Below are positions 44,849 through 56,867 of a stretch of 64,000 bases of DNA, in pieces. Where the stretch lies: positions 19,722,260 to 19,786,259 of the forward strand of contig NC_081409.1 of NCBI RefSeq assembly GCF_030272615.1, written 5' to 3'. The notes beneath the pieces are model-generated. The model was given only the letters and a program-made list of their open reading frames with translations. It had not been told where the DNA came from and made no database searches. The translations under genes were made by a program, and so were the position numbers. The stretch's first letter is position 1. Every line of letters starts with the position of its first letter. This DNA is from Cryptomeria japonica. Lineage: Eukaryota; Streptophyta; Pinopsida; Cupressales; Cupressaceae.

Positions 44849-46534
44849 TGATGGGGTTTACCTAGTTTGCTCAACACTTCACCTAGTTGGTGTTGCTCAA
44901 TTGCACCAACTCACCAGGCCTAGTTGCTCTCTAGACCTTCAAGTCCTTCTCAATATCTTCTAGGGATTTCTTATTGATCTCTCTAAGGTGTTTTCTTCAA
45001 GTTTTTTAGCTAGGAACCCTACCAATTCACAGTGCTTCCCATGTACTCAATTATGGCTTCTTGGCTTCAAGTTGTCAAAATGACCTCCTACCATTGTGAG
45101 ATGATGCAGAAGTGTGGAGCTATCTTCATTCATGTTTTGGATGCATTTAGGGTCCATTTGAGGTTTTCCATCAATAGGTTTCTTACTGATTCCAAAATGT
45201 TGCCTAGAAAAGGGCTACAAGGAATTAGCCCAATTAGGCCTCCTAAAATTGGTTTTTTAGGGCTTGAGTGAAAATGGTCCAAAAGACCCCCAAAAAATCC
45301 TGGACTTCCTTCAATGGCTCATCTAACCTCAAGTTATTTTTGTGCTTTTAGCTTCTTGTTCCACCATTCAATGTGCTAAGCCCAAAATGAGGGTTTTGGA
45401 GGGTTTCTAGGCCTTCTAGGTGGCAGTGACAGGTCAAGTTGGGGGTTGTGCATTAAATGACCTCTTCAAGGGTCCTCCTGGAATTGGAAACTCTTTCCCA
45501 ACTCTTTGGACCCATTCAAAAACTTAGGAAGTTATTAGACACCCACCCCTACACTTGGCACTTCATTTTCACCTTATTTCCTCTAGTCGGGTTGCTCCTG
45601 GACTCGCCTAGAATAAGGTGACAGTCATGTCAAAGCTCTTCTCCAGAACTTTCACCAAATATGTGCATTATATAGATCATTTAAAATAATGTACCAACAA
45701 TCCATGATGTCATCACGTGTGGAACGCATGGGGCAACCATATTTACAAGAAAACTGCTATGTACTAGCCAAAACTGGTTGCTTGCAAACTAAAGCAAGAA
45801 AACACTAATGAACAGTATCTAAAAAGTTCTAAATTGAACCAAAAACACAATAACACACAAGATAAACTCAATCCATTTCTATATCAATTGATTCAATCCA
45901 TGTTTGAATACAAAATGAGTAAAATCAAGCCAAAACGCTGCCAACTAGTCTAAAAATGAGTAGTTTCAGATTGTTAAGCTTGCAAAAAAATATTCACCAA
46001 CCTTGGTAAGCATTTAAGAGAGGTTTATTATAGATTTCCCATGTTTTTATTCATCCCAGGGCATTGAACAATCCCTAACTCCATCACTAACCATTTCAGG
46101 ACAAAAGTTGTCATGACAACTTTCAAAAGTTGTCATGACAACTTTCAAAAGTTGTCATGACAACTTTCAAAAGTTGTCATGACAACTTTTTGCAACTTTG
46201 CAATTTTTGCACTTTTGGTCTTTCCAACCTATAAGACCTATTCCAAGTCATCAAATATAATTTTAAAACTTTACTAATGCTAATTTAACCCTCCCTAATT
46301 TGTGTACCATGTTTTGACACTTTTGACCATCAAAAAGGTCAATTACCTACTCAAGCTCACTATTTACACAAAAATGCAAACCTAATAAGTATGTACACAA
46401 CCTAGGCCTACATTGACTCAAAAAACTAAATCTTGGACCCTCCTAAAGTCCTTATTCACTACTGACTTGGCTAGGGTTAGTACAAGCCAAAATTGAAAAA
46501 CTAAACAATCTAATTCCTAGGTGGTCCTGCACCA
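44849..46534 (-). mobile_element. Chromovirus 3' LTR
   Basis: 1686 bp. On the minus strand TGGTGCAGGACC to CCATCA, preceded there by the purine run TTTGGGAGAA (46535-46545). It is longer than its partner, partly through extra copies of a 22-bp palindromic unit. Confidence 0.9.
46102..46189. repeat. Four tandem 22-bp palindromic units
   Basis: Four head-to-tail copies of a 22-bp unit whose core AAGTTGTCATGACAACTT is a perfect palindrome. The partner LTR has only two, slightly diverged, at 52393-52436. Confidence 0.95.
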
Positions 46535-46599
46535 TTCTCCCAAACAAAAGAAGATGATGTCACCTTCTTAGGAATCAGATTCTGATCAATTCCAAGCTT

Positions 46600-47337
46600 T
46601 TAAAACTCTATCTCCATCACCCATGTAGCTTCAACATCATCCATACCTTGCCATTTGATTAGGTGCTCCCAATAGGCTTGATACCTTATTTTCTTGGCGA
46701 TCCTTGAACTCAACACCTTCTCAACCTTTGGATTTGGTTTGGCTGGTAACTGAAGGTTGTTCACATCATTTGAAACCTCTGAGTGACTGCAATTTGAACC
46801 TTGAACTGGTCCCTTGTATGCAACTAAGTCTTCTATGTTGAAAACTGGTGACAATCCTATGTCACTAGGTAGATCCACCTTGTATGAATTTTCTCCATAC
46901 TTGGCTAGAATGGCACATGGACCTATCCTTCTCATTTGCAACTTGTTGGGAACTCCTTGTTGTAGCCTTGCTTTTTTTAAGTGCACCATGACAAGATCCC
47001 CCACTTGAAATTGTAGGTTCTTCCTCTTTTCATCAACTTTTTGTTTGAGTTTGCTTGTGTTCTCCACCAATGCTTGTTTAACTGATTCATGAACTTCCTT
47101 CATTGATTGAGCAAAGTCCTCTGCATATCCTCTTCTTTCTGCTGCACTTCCTAAGTCTCTCAACTCCAAAATTCCTCTTGGGTGCACACCATAGACCACT
47201 TCAAAAGGGCTCTTGCCGGTAGTCCTATTTATGGTGTCATTATATGCATATTCACCTTGTGAGAGTACTTGATCCCATGTTTGACCATATTCCTTACTAA
47301 GGCACCTTAACAAGTTTCCCAAGCTTCTATTCACCAC
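46600..47337 (-). pseudogene. pol: Chromovirus integrase C-terminus and chromodomain
   Basis: VNRSLGNLLRCLSKEYGQTW and NRTTGKSPFEVVYG are the end of the integrase core and its following segment. FQVGDLVMVHLKKAR and KLQMRRIGPCAILAKYGENSY are the GPY/F-type C-terminal module. KVEKVLSSRIAKKIRYQAYW, then HLIKWQGMDDVEATW (46603-46740), is a chromodomain, which in these elements directs insertion to marked chromatin. Ends at the stop at 46600. Offset by one frame from the upstream integrase because of the deletion. Confidence 0.95.
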
Positions 47338-48125
47338 TTTGGTCTACCCATCTGTTTGAGGATGATAGGTTGATCCAAAAGAGAGGTTGGTGCCAAGATT
47401 TTGCCATAGTGTCTTCCAAAAGTGACTCATGAAATTTGAGTCCCTATCTGAAAAAATGCTCATGGGTAAACCATGTATCCTCACAAAAATCTATCCACAA
47501 TGACATAAATGTTGTCATATCCCTTCTTTGTCCATGGTAAACCTACTACAAAATCCATGCTAATACATTCCCAAGGTCTATTTTGTATGGGAAGAGGTTG
47601 GTATAAACTGACATTTGTAGAAGTGCCCTTGGCCTTTTGTCAAAATATGCAAGTCTCCACATATTTCTTCACATCTTGGTTCATCCTTGGCTAATAATAG
47701 TATCTTTGAACCAACTCTTGAGTCTTATTGACTCCAAAATGTCCACTAAGGCTGCCATTATGCTTCTCTTGAATAAGGTTTTCTCTCATTGAGCCTATAG
47801 GCACACAAAGCTGCCCACCTTTGAACAATAGTTCATTTTGCAAAGTAAAATTAGAATACTCACTATGGAAGTGATTTTGATACGCCTTACACACCTTGTA
47901 GGCATTTGAGAAGTCTTCATCCTCTGGGTACAAGTCTCTAAAACTATCTACACCTATGCTTCTCAATTGGATTTCTTGGACTATCAAAAGTATTCTACTC
48001 AATGCATCAGCTACCCAGTTTAACTGTCCTTTCTTGTGCTTAATGGTGAATGTATAGGCCTGCATATACTCCACCCATTTCATGTGTTTATTACTGAGTT
48101 TATCTTGTGAGTTTAGGAAACTCAA
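47338..48125 (-). pseudogene. pol: Chromovirus RNase H end and integrase N-terminal/core part, deleted
   Basis: KWVEYMQAYTFTIKHKKGQL and NWVADALSR end RNase H; LIQEKHNGSLSGHFGVNKTQ begins the integrase zinc region. The core shows MDFVVGLP (first Asp) and SDRDSNF (second Asp), but VIVDRF jumps to a VRIHGLP-like stretch near 47487, so about 28 residues are missing with loss of frame. A TAG at 47691 and others add damage. Confidence 0.85.
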
Positions 48126-48152
48126 TGCTTGGGTGTCTGTATAGACTAGAAA

Positions 48153-49397
48153 TTATTTAGGGATGAGATAGTGTCTCCATTTCCTCAATGCCTGCACTAA
48201 AGCATACAACTCAAAATCATAAGAGGAGTACTTCCTCTTGGCATCACTTAGCTTCTCACTATGGAAAGCTACTGGCCTTTCTTCTTGTCTTAGGACAACA
48301 CCTACTACAACATTAGTTGCATCACATTCTACAATAAAATTTTTCTCAAAACTAGGCAACACTAGCACCGGTTGGGTAGCTATCTTCTCCTTCAAGGTTT
48401 CAAAACCTTTGTTTGCTGCTTCACCCCACTGAAAATTTTCCTTTACTCCAACTCTAATGCTATCTAGCATTGGTGCACATATAACATTGAATTTCCTAAT
48501 GAACTTCTTGTAGTACTGAGCTAGTCCATGGAAGCTTCTCACCTCTGTTGCTATCTTAGGAGTAGGCCAACTTACAATGGCTTCAACCTTGCTTGGATCC
48601 ATCTTGAGGTTTCCTGGAGACAACACAAACCCAAGGTAAACCAACTCCTACTTGACAAACTCACACTTATCCAAATTCATGGTTATCTTTTCATCATACA
48701 ATCTCTGTAATACATCTTGCAAATAATTAATGTGATTTGCCCTATCTTTACTGAAAATAAGAATATCATCTAGATATACCACCACAAATTTACCTATGAA
48801 GTACTTCATCACCTCATTCATGAGTCTCATGAAGGTGCTTGGAGCATTGGATAAGACAAATGGCATTACAAGCCACTCATAAAAACCCTCAGCAGTCTTA
48901 AATGTAGTTTTCCATTCATCACCCTCCTTAATCCTAATTTGATGATAGCCACTCTTAAGGTCAATATTGGTAAAGTACTTGGGTTCCCCTAAAAAATCCA
49001 TTAGGTCTTCTATTCTAGGAATAGGAAACCTATATATAATGGTGATCCTATTTATGGCTCTAGAATCAGTACACAATCTCCAAGTACCACCATTCTTTGG
49101 TGCTAACACGGTAGGGACAACACAAGGGCTAATACTTTTCCTAATTAGGCCTTGGTCTAAGAGCTCTTGGATTTGCTTGGCAATTTCAACATTTTGTTGA
49201 GGAGTCATTTTATAAGCTACCTTATTAGGAAAGGATTCTCTGGGAATGAAGTCTATTTGATGGCTTATGGTTCTTTTAGGAGCTAAGGTGGTTGGTTGTC
49301 CTTCATTTACTATGCCTTTGAATTTCTTCAACAAATGTTGCACCTCTAATGGAAAATATTGTTGCTCTTTCTTTTCTTCTTCTTTGGGATTCATCAC
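48153..49397 (-). pseudogene. pol: Chromovirus reverse transcriptase and RNase H
   Basis: RT: WRLCTDSRAINRITIIYRFP, YFTNIDLKSGYHQIRI and an intact YLDD followed by ILIFSKD. After TAG at 48648-48650, LVYLGFVLSPGNLKMDPSKV continues the thumb. RNase H has FIVECDATNVVVGVVL, RPVAFHSEKLSDAKRKYS and ELYALVQALRKWRHYL. One frame over 1245 nt, only interrupted by stops. RT and RNase H residues are in better shape than in Copia-2. Confidence 0.95.
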
Positions 49398-49574
49398 AAG
49401 TGCAAACCCTATACCTTCACCTTCCTCAAGTGTCTTTAAGAACTATTTTTCACTCACCAAAATAACATTAGGACCTGCTGCCCTCGTTGAACCTTCTTCA
49501 AGGATAGACTGAATCTTGAATGTGACCCCCTCTTTCTTAAATGAGTATGCATTCTTGGCTCCATCATGGATAGC

Positions 49575-50320
49575 TTATCTATCAAATTGCCATGGTCTTC
49601 CTAATAGAAGATGGCATGCATCCATGGATAGGACATCACATAACACCTTGTCCTTATACCTTCCAATGGTAAAATCCACCCATGCTTGCTCATTGACTAG
49701 GACATGTTGGCCTTTGTTCAACAAAGTGACTCTATAGGGATTTTTGTGAGGTATCCTTTGCAATTTGAGCTTGCTCACTGCCTCTTTTGACACAATTTTG
49801 TCTGTAGACCCTGAATCAATGATCACTTTGCAAACTTTGTCCATAATCTTGCATTTGATCCTAAATAAGGACTTTCTTTGGCTTGGCTCTTCTCTGACCG
49901 GTTCTTTGATCAATGTTCTCCTTATCATCAAGTTGTCACCTCCCTCTAACTCTAAGGCAACCTCTGAAGTCTTGCTACTTGAAGACTCTTCTTGAAGATA
50001 ACTCACTCTTCTTTCACCACCATGTGTTGATGATCCCTTCTTTGGACAACTATATGCTGGATGACCAAGTTGGTTACAATGGTAACACTTCATTGTTGCA
50101 AATTATGAGGAACCTCTACCTTGGCCACTAGATCTTCCTCTGAAACCACTATTGGATCCCCTTGCTCTATTGAATCCTCCTTTACTGCTGCCACTATCTT
50201 GCTACTCAGTGAGTTTAGACTCTCCTTGTGTTCTTTGTTCAGAACTTCTTCCACCAAAGCCTCCTCTATGGCCTCTATTATCTTTTCCTCTACCCCTATC
50301 CCTATTGTTGCTTGAGTCAT
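49575..50320 (-). pseudogene. Chromovirus nucleocapsid knuckle and protease
   Basis: CYHCNQLGHPAYSC (from 50087) is a CCHC zinc knuckle. The protease has VIIDSGSTDKIVS with its catalytic Asp, and SMDACHLLLGRPWQFDR as the usual end. In frame with RT downstream. Upstream, 50100-50320 is Gly/Arg/Ser-rich in the matching frame, as gag C-termini often are. Confidence 0.85.
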
Positions 50321-51084
50321 GTCTTCTTTTTCAGTTTTTCCTCTACCTTAAGGGCAATTTGATAGGTTTGACGGATTGTTTTTGGGCTCATTAGACTGAT
50401 TTCTTCTTGGATGTTCCACCGTAGACCATTTAGGTACCTAGCAACCTTGAGACTTTCTTCTTCCACTGCATGAGACCTAAGGCTAAGTTTGTAAAAATCC
50501 TTCATATAGCTACTGACATCAAGATATTTCTGTCTTAAGTTTTGCCTCTTCCTATGAATTTGCACTTCATAGTCATCAGGCAGATAGACTTCTTTTATTT
50601 TGACTAACATCCCTTTCCAAGAAGAGATGGGTGCTTTGCCCATTTTCTTCCTTTCATCTTGCACACATTTCCACCATGTGAGAGCAGCTCCTCTCATCCT
50701 TGACTTGGCTACCTTGACTCTCTGGGCTTCACTTATGCCTTCACATTCAAAATGGTTCTCCATGCCTTCTATCCACTCTAGGACCACTTCTGCCTCCATC
50801 TTACTAGTGAACAATGGCAACCCTTCCAGTGATTTGCCACTCAAGGCCTTCAATGCCTTAAAAAAAGGTTCTTTCTCTAGGATAGGATCAGGTTTAGGTA
50901 TCTTGTCTATCTCTACCAATTCTTTATCCTCCCCTTCTGCTCCTTCCACTTTTACCAACACTTCATCTGCCTTGTTTTTTACCTCTCCAAGCTTACTCTC
51001 CAATTCTAACAACTTCTCCCTTGGGAGTCTATTATCTTCCTCCTAATCATCCACTTTCTTTTCCAACTCTACATTGGTCACCAT
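50317..51084 (-). pseudogene. gag: Chromovirus gag
   Basis: ATG at 51084, stop near 51045, then an open frame to 50317. The capsid-type domain has FTSKMEAEVVLEWIEGMENHFE, AKSRMRGAALTWWKCVQDER-like sequence and LPDDYEVQIHRKRQNLRQKY in short conserved blocks. It precedes the knuckle in a different frame, which may be a mutation or a programmed shift. Confidence 0.85.
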
Positions 51085-51136
51085 TCTATTTTCTACTATA
51101 GATTCCACTAAGGAAATCTTCTCACCTAGCCCAAAT

Positions 51137-51156
51137 CTTATAGGCTCTGATAGCAA
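51137..51156 (-). other. Chromovirus primer binding site
   Basis: On the minus strand TGCTATCAGAGCCTATAAG follows the LTR after two bases; it is one base from the initiator tRNA-Met primer site TGGTATCAGAGC. Confidence 0.8.
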
Positions 51157-51158
51157 TT

Positions 51159-52782
51159 TGACGGGGTTTACCTAGTTTGCTCAACACTTCACCTAGCTGG
51201 TGTTGCTCAATTGCACCAACTCACCAGGCCTAGTTTCTCTCTAGACCTTCAAGTCCTTCTCAATCTCTTCTAGGTATTTATTCTTGATCTCTCTAAGGTG
51301 TTTGCTTCAAGTGTTTTGGCTAGGAACCCTACCAATTCATAGTGCTTCCCACGTACTCAATTATGGCTTCTTGGCTTCAAGTTGTCAAAATGACCTCCTA
51401 CCATTGTGAGATGATGTAGAGGTGTGGAGGTGTCTTCATTCATGTTTTGGATGCATTTAGGATCCATTTAAGGTTTTCCATCAATAGGTTTCTTACCGAT
51501 TCCAAAATCTTGCCTAGAAAAGGAATATAAGGAATTAACCCAATTAGGCCTCCTAAAACCGGTTTTTTAGGGCTTGAGTGAAAATGGTCCAAAAGACCCC
51601 CCAAAAATATTGGATTTACTTCAATGGTTCATCTAACCTCAAGTTATTTTTGTTCTTTTAGCTTCTTATTCCACCATTCAATGTGCTAAGCCCAAAATGA
51701 GGGTTTTGGAGGGTTTCTAGGCCTTCTAGGTGGTAGTGACAGGTCAAGTTGGGGTTTGTGCATTAAATGACCTCTTGAAGGCTCCTCCTTGCATTGGAAA
51801 CTCTGCCCCAACTCTTTGTACCTGTTCAAAAACTTAGGAAGTGGTTAGACACCCACCCGTGCACTTGGCAGTTCATTTTCACCTTATTTCCTCTAGTTGG
51901 GTTGCTCTTGGACTTGCCTAGAATAAAGTGACAGTCATGTCAAATCTATTCTCCAAAACTTGCACCTACATATGTACACTATAAAGATGGTTTCCCATCA
52001 TTTACCAGCAAGCCATGATGAAAGCACATGTGGAACTCATGGGGCAACCATATTTACAAGAAAACTGGCTACTTGCAAACTAAAACAAGAAAACACTAAT
52101 GAACAATATCTACAAAGTTCTAAATTGAACCAACAACACAATAACACACAAGATAAACTCAATCCATTATTGTATCAATGGATTCAATCCATCTTTGAAT
52201 ACAAAATGAGTAAAATCAAGCCAAAACGCTGCCAACTAGTCTGAAAATGAGTAGTTTCAGATTATTAAGCTTGCAAAAAAACATTCACCAACCTTGGTAA
52301 CCATGCAAGAAAGGGTTATTGTAGCTTTCCTATCTGTGGATTCATCCTAGGGCATTGAACAATCCCTAACTCCATCACTAACCATTTCAAGACAAAAGCT
52401 ATCATGACAACTTTCAAAAGCTGTCATGACAACTTTTTGCAACTTTACAACTTTTGCACTTTTGGTATTTCCAACCTATAAGACCTATTCCAGGTCATCA
52501 CAAATGACTTTTAAAACTTTCTTAATGCTAATTTAACCCTCCCTAATGCCTGTACTAATTTTTGACACTTTTGACCATCAAAAAGGTCAATTACCTACTC
52601 AAACTCACTATTTACACAAAAATGCAAACCTAAGAAGTATGGACACAACCTAGGCCTACATTGACTCAAAACACTAACTCTTGGACCCTCCTGGAGTCCT
52701 TATTCACTACTGACTTAGCTAGGGTCATTACAAGACAAAATTGAAAAACTAAACAATCTAAGTCCTAGGTGCTCATGCACCA
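51159..52782 (-). mobile_element. Chromovirus 5' LTR
   Basis: 1624 bp, on the minus strand TGGTGCATGAGC to CCGTCA, homologous to 44849-46534. It has two copies of the 22-bp palindromic unit against four in the other. Confidence 0.9.
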
Positions 52783-53157
52783 AAGAAACAAGATGAAGTA
52801 TCTTTATCTACTGCTGAAGCTAAATACATTGTTGTTTCTAGTAACTATACTCAAGTAGTCTGTATAAAGCAGATGTTGAAGGATAGCAGGGTGATTTATG
52901 ATGAGCCTACTATTATATATTGTGACAATTCAAGTGCTATTAATATTTTAAAAAATTCAGTGCTGCATTCTAAAACAAAGCACGTGTCCATAAAGTATCT
53001 TTTCTTGAGGGAGAAGGTCAGTGATGAAGAAGTTAGATTGTAATATGTATCTATAAAGGATCATATTGCAGATATTTTCACTAAGCCTTTACTTGTAGAT
53101 ACATTTTTCTATTTAAGAGACAAGTTAGGGGTTTCTGCCCCTCCTATTGAGAACTAG
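52783..53157 (+). pseudogene. pol: Copia-2 RNase H, last part
   Basis: KKQDEVSLSTAEAKYIVVSS, YCDNSSAINILKNSVLHSKT, KHVSIKYLFLRE and HIADIFTKPL, ending at TAG 53155-53157. It rejoins the part cut at 44848. Confidence 0.9.
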
Positions 53158-53522
53158 ATGCATGGAGTTGCATCAATCCGATAGATTTTAGAGCCTTATC
53201 CTTTTATCCAAGTTAATGAGCTGGTGCTTCTACTCATCCGGAGTAGTTAGTATGTGATTTTGATGTTCAATTGTTGGTTTATCCTAAGGGGTAGATTTTC
53301 CTTCTTAGAGGATGAGTTTTGTGGCAGAGAGCATGATTTGTATTCTTTCTTTGGCATTGCTATCAAAGGGAGAGAGAGTCATGTGAAAAACTGCTTTATT
53401 TTTTATCTTTGTTGTGCATGATCTTAGGGGGAGTTTGTTGTAGATTGTTGGTGTTGATCTATTCTCTTTGCATTGATTTTTTTTCACATTTATATGTTTC
53501 CATCAATTCCAAAGGGGGAGAT
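53158..53522 (+). other. Copia-2 3' untranslated region and polypurine tract
   Basis: Non-coding; it carries AAGGGAGAGAGAG, AGGGGGAGTTTG and finally AAAGGGGGAGA (53511-53521) just before the LTR. Confidence 0.8.
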
Positions 53523-54863
53523 TTTTGGATATTGTTGCTGCTAGGATATGTTGTTGTCATTGATGTCAACATATTCCTGTGTTGTTGAGAGTTGTTTGGT
53601 GTTCCGGTATTTGCATTGAGCTGATGTGGATGATTTATCTATTTGGGATGCTGGAATACTTCATTCCTTGTTGGTTTTAGTGATCCAGAAGATTTCTTGA
53701 TCATATTATTTGATTCAGTTTGTAGTTCAGTCTTTCTGTGTTGTGGTTGGCAGAGTTTGGTATTTGCTCCGGTGAGCTCCGATATGATCATATCTTTGGC
53801 TACAAATTTTTGGGAGAATTTTTTTGATGTGAATGTGTATCCTCAAATTAGATGGTTCATGATTTGGTGATTTGCAAGTTATCTTTCTAGTCTGAATTGC
53901 TATTGTTAACTGTTCTTGTGAGTTAGGGTGTTGATTGATGAAGATTTGCATAAGTGGTGTTGGTGCAGCTATTGTAGATTGTTCTATTTTGCTTGTTGGT
54001 TTTTCCTAATCATGTCCTATTTGCTTTGATGTTTTGCATTGATTCTTGTGCACATTATTGGTGATTTTATTGATCCAGTAATATTCTTCCTGTTATGTGG
54101 TATTCTTGGTGGTGTTGCATGTTGCCATTGATATTGGTGAGATTTTCAGTGGTGATGCATGTTTGGAGATTTTATTTAGGTCCATGCTATGGAATGTATA
54201 TCATTATATTGGTCTGGTGGTTCTCATATGTAACATGTGATTTAATTTTGTAATTGAGGTTTGAGGGTTTGGCCGACCTTGTAGTCAAAGTTGATGAATT
54301 GTATATATAGATGGTATAGTCATGTAATTTAGGCATCGATGTTGTGTCTGCATTATCAGAGAGTTGTGTATGTGTGCATAAGCTAATTTATCCTTCAGTG
54401 TGGTGTATTAAGTAGAGATTGTTGTAGGGCAGACAAATGTGCTTAACTGGAACTGTCATCAGGCATAAGGAGATGTTATATTTCTACTTCATGAAATCCG
54501 AAATGTAGTTTGAATCTTATTGTAAGGTAGTGAATCTTCCCTGAGGTTTGTATCCTTCTGGGTCATCTTATTTTGAGAAGTGAGCTCTATAAAATATTCT
54601 TGAATGCTTGTGCATTCCCCATTGTAATATTTACACATACTATTGCAGAGTATCATCTTATTGTGGGTAGGTTCCCACCATGGTTTTTCCCTTAACTGGG
54701 TTTTCCACGTAAAAATCTTGGTGTTATGTGTGTTGGTGCTATTGTGTTTTATCTTTATTCTTGCTATAGTTTTTAGATCTGAGATTGAGCTTAATTTGAT
54801 TGATCTGGTGAAAATTGATTCACCCCCCCCCATCTCAGTTTTCATTCTTGGTTGTTGCTAACA
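53523..54863 (+). mobile_element. Copia-2 3' LTR
   Basis: 1341 bp; first bases TTTTGG where its partner has TGTTGG (one G-to-T change), ending GCTAACA. It holds the intact motif TTGTCATTGATGTCAA at 53554-53569. Followed by ATTCT (54864-54868). Confidence 0.95.
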
Positions 54864-54868
54864 ATTCT

Positions 54869-55045
54869 CACCATGGTTTTTTCCCTATTTGGATTTTCCA
54901 AGTAAAAATTCTAGTGTATGTGTGTGAGTTCTTTTGTTGATTTTGTTATTTACTTCCAAGAATATGGTGGATAAAATGTATAATGTGCTAAAAATCTAAT
55001 CAGATCAAGTTTTAAGTATATGATATTTCACCTCCCATCTTAGCA
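54869..55045 (+). mobile_element. Copia-3 LTR, right part (3' end)
   Basis: Continues the LTR cut at 18182: CACCATGGTTTTTTCCCTA, then a T-rich stretch and ATTTCACCTCCCATCTTAG, which resembles the C-rich ends of the other copia LTRs. The exact end is not fixed. Confidence 0.5.
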
Positions 55046-55059
55046 TCCAAGAATATTTA

Positions 55060-55905
55060 AATGACATGGATGCTATGGATCATAATGACTGAGATAGTTT
55101 GAACGTATCATTGAAATGGAAGGAGAACTGAGATATGCCTTAGCTAATCAGGATGAGAGAAAGAAAAAGTGTAGGAAAGAAGAAGAAAAGATTGAATACT
55201 TAAGAAAATTACTTGATGAGGGAAAGAAAGTCATTGATGAATTTGAAGATAAGCTTGATAAGAAAACCCAAGAATGTATAAAGCTCAAAATAGAAGTGAC
55301 CAAGCTAAAAAGGGAACTAAAAAATGAAAAAAAAACAAATTGACAAGGGTCTCAAACTCAAAGGTGGCAATAAAGTTCTTGATGTGATACTTAGTGCTAA
55401 AAAATAGAATAAAGACAAAGGCTGACTTGACTTTAAGAAAGGTGAAGGGTCTAAGACTTCAGACATAAAGGACAAGGAAAAAGAAAATAAGGATCCTTGC
55501 AAAGATCAAAAAGATTTCATTCTAGTCCAAAACAAGAAGAATTTCAAGAGATCTCCTCTAGTTCAATCCATGTATTCTTCATCCTTTAATGGTAACTATT
55601 TTTCATGCAATAAATTTGGAGAAAGAGCTAGTAAATGAAACAATCAAATAAAAAATCAGTCACTTAGTGATCAATGCTACAATTGCAATAAGTTTGGACA
55701 TAAAGAAAATGAGTGTAGAAGTAGAGTCAACAGACATAGATATGGAAATATAATTTATGGCAAGAATGATCAGACTTTCAATGGATACTATTATGCTTGC
55801 AACAAATATGGGCACAAGGCCGCTATGTGCAAGTCTAACTTCTGAGGGAATGTGAATGGAAATGACTCACATAGAAGTTTGGTATGCTATAATTGTTACC
55901 TATTT
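55060..55905 (+). pseudogene. gag: Copia-3 gag C-terminal half with repeated zinc knuckles
   Basis: A charged helical region (55116-55343) with KLLDEGKKVIDEFEDKLDKK, then Lys-rich sequence and Cys/His clusters in the same frame: SCNKFGERASK (degenerate), CYNCNKFGHKENEC (intact CCHC, 55675-55716), YACNKYGHKAAMC (first Cys lost) and CYNC (partial). It lies in sense after the Copia-3 LTR, but the N-terminal gag and primer site are missing. Several in-frame stops. Confidence 0.7.
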
Positions 55906-56867
55906 TCTTTCCCAAGCCAAAAAAAAAAGGCCTTCCAATAGGTCCTAGATATTATTTAAAATTCAATTCCAAAGAGTTTTGAATGATAAAAGGTTTTCAA
56001 AGGGTGTTACTTCAAATACCTTGTATAGGTGTTGTTAAGGTTTCAAAAAAGGGATAAAAATGTCTTTGTATTATCAAAAGCTTTAGCATGAGGTCAAAGT
56101 TATTTTAATCTCTTGGACTAAGTTTAAATTTTAAAGGAGAGAAATCTTTCCACGTTGCATGGGAAATCAAAAATTAAATTTTTTTTTGACATTTAGTATG
56201 CCAAGTCACTAATTTATTTCCCACGCAGAGCTGAGTTGGGCTAGGGTTTTTGCTAAGAGATCTTGAGTTATTTTATAAAGAACCCCTTTTCTTTCTACAA
56301 TTTCTCTTGCTATAATAGGTTCATCATGGTGGCTAGGTATTGTTCGAGCCTTCTATGAACACCTTAACAAGCATATTTATATGAAAATAAACACTTCACT
56401 TGTAGTTCGGCAGATAAAGGGGGGCCATGTATTCAATGATTTCCCAATTTTTTAGGGTATCAAGGAGTTATCACGGGGGATTTCTCATGCATAAGAGCTT
56501 CAGAAAACCAACAAAATATATCAATCATCAAAGATCAACATCATCAAGTTGTACAAAGATCCTAATGTCTACCTTATCTCACTAAAATCTTTCTTCTTCT
56601 TTCATGGAATGAAGTCATTTTGCATATATGTGTTGAGGGTTTTGTTGCAACTTGTTCATGACAATGAGAACATCAAATACAACCATGAAGGCAAGGATAG
56701 TGAAAAGTGATCATGTCATGGGTTATAGAAGTAGGAAGTTCCAGCCAAGGAAAAGCTTCCAAACTTAGAAAATATATTCATCATGGTCCTCAACAAAAAA
56801 GATATATTCTTAGAAGCTGTAATAGAGAATGAATTGTATAATGACAAAGAAAAATGATAACGAAGCA
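55906..56867. other. No recognisable gene
   Basis: About 0.96 kb without a supported frame or clear repeat partner. Possibly decayed interior of Copia-3 or Copia-4. Phrases such as GGCTAGGGTTTTTGC (56230s) look like untranslated plant sequence. Confidence 0.4.

Larger units (their letters stand above)
44849..52782 (-). mobile_element. Chromovirus-type gypsy element
   Basis: A 7934 bp minus-strand element with LTRs 44849-46534 (3') and 51159-52782 (5'), a PBS, gag with a zinc knuckle, protease, RT, RNase H, and integrase ending in a chromodomain. Inserted into RNase H of Copia-2. Protease to integrase share one frame apart from stops; gag is offset by one frame. A deletion in the integrase core breaks the end. 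The chromodomain places it in the plant chromoviruses; the lineage within them is not resolved. Confidence 0.95.
18183..54863 (+). mobile_element. Copia-2: Ty1/copia element split by two insertions
   Basis: The element spans 36,681 bp but is about 7.26 kb once its insertions are removed: the solo LTR with Giant inside (21376-42854) and the chromovirus (44849-52782). It has LTRs at 18183-19514 and 53523-54863, a PBS, a polypurine tract and a perfect TSD (ATTCT). The order gag-protease-integrase-RT-RNase H is copia. It is more decayed than Copia-1, with stops, frameshifts and several lost active-site residues. Confidence 0.95.
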
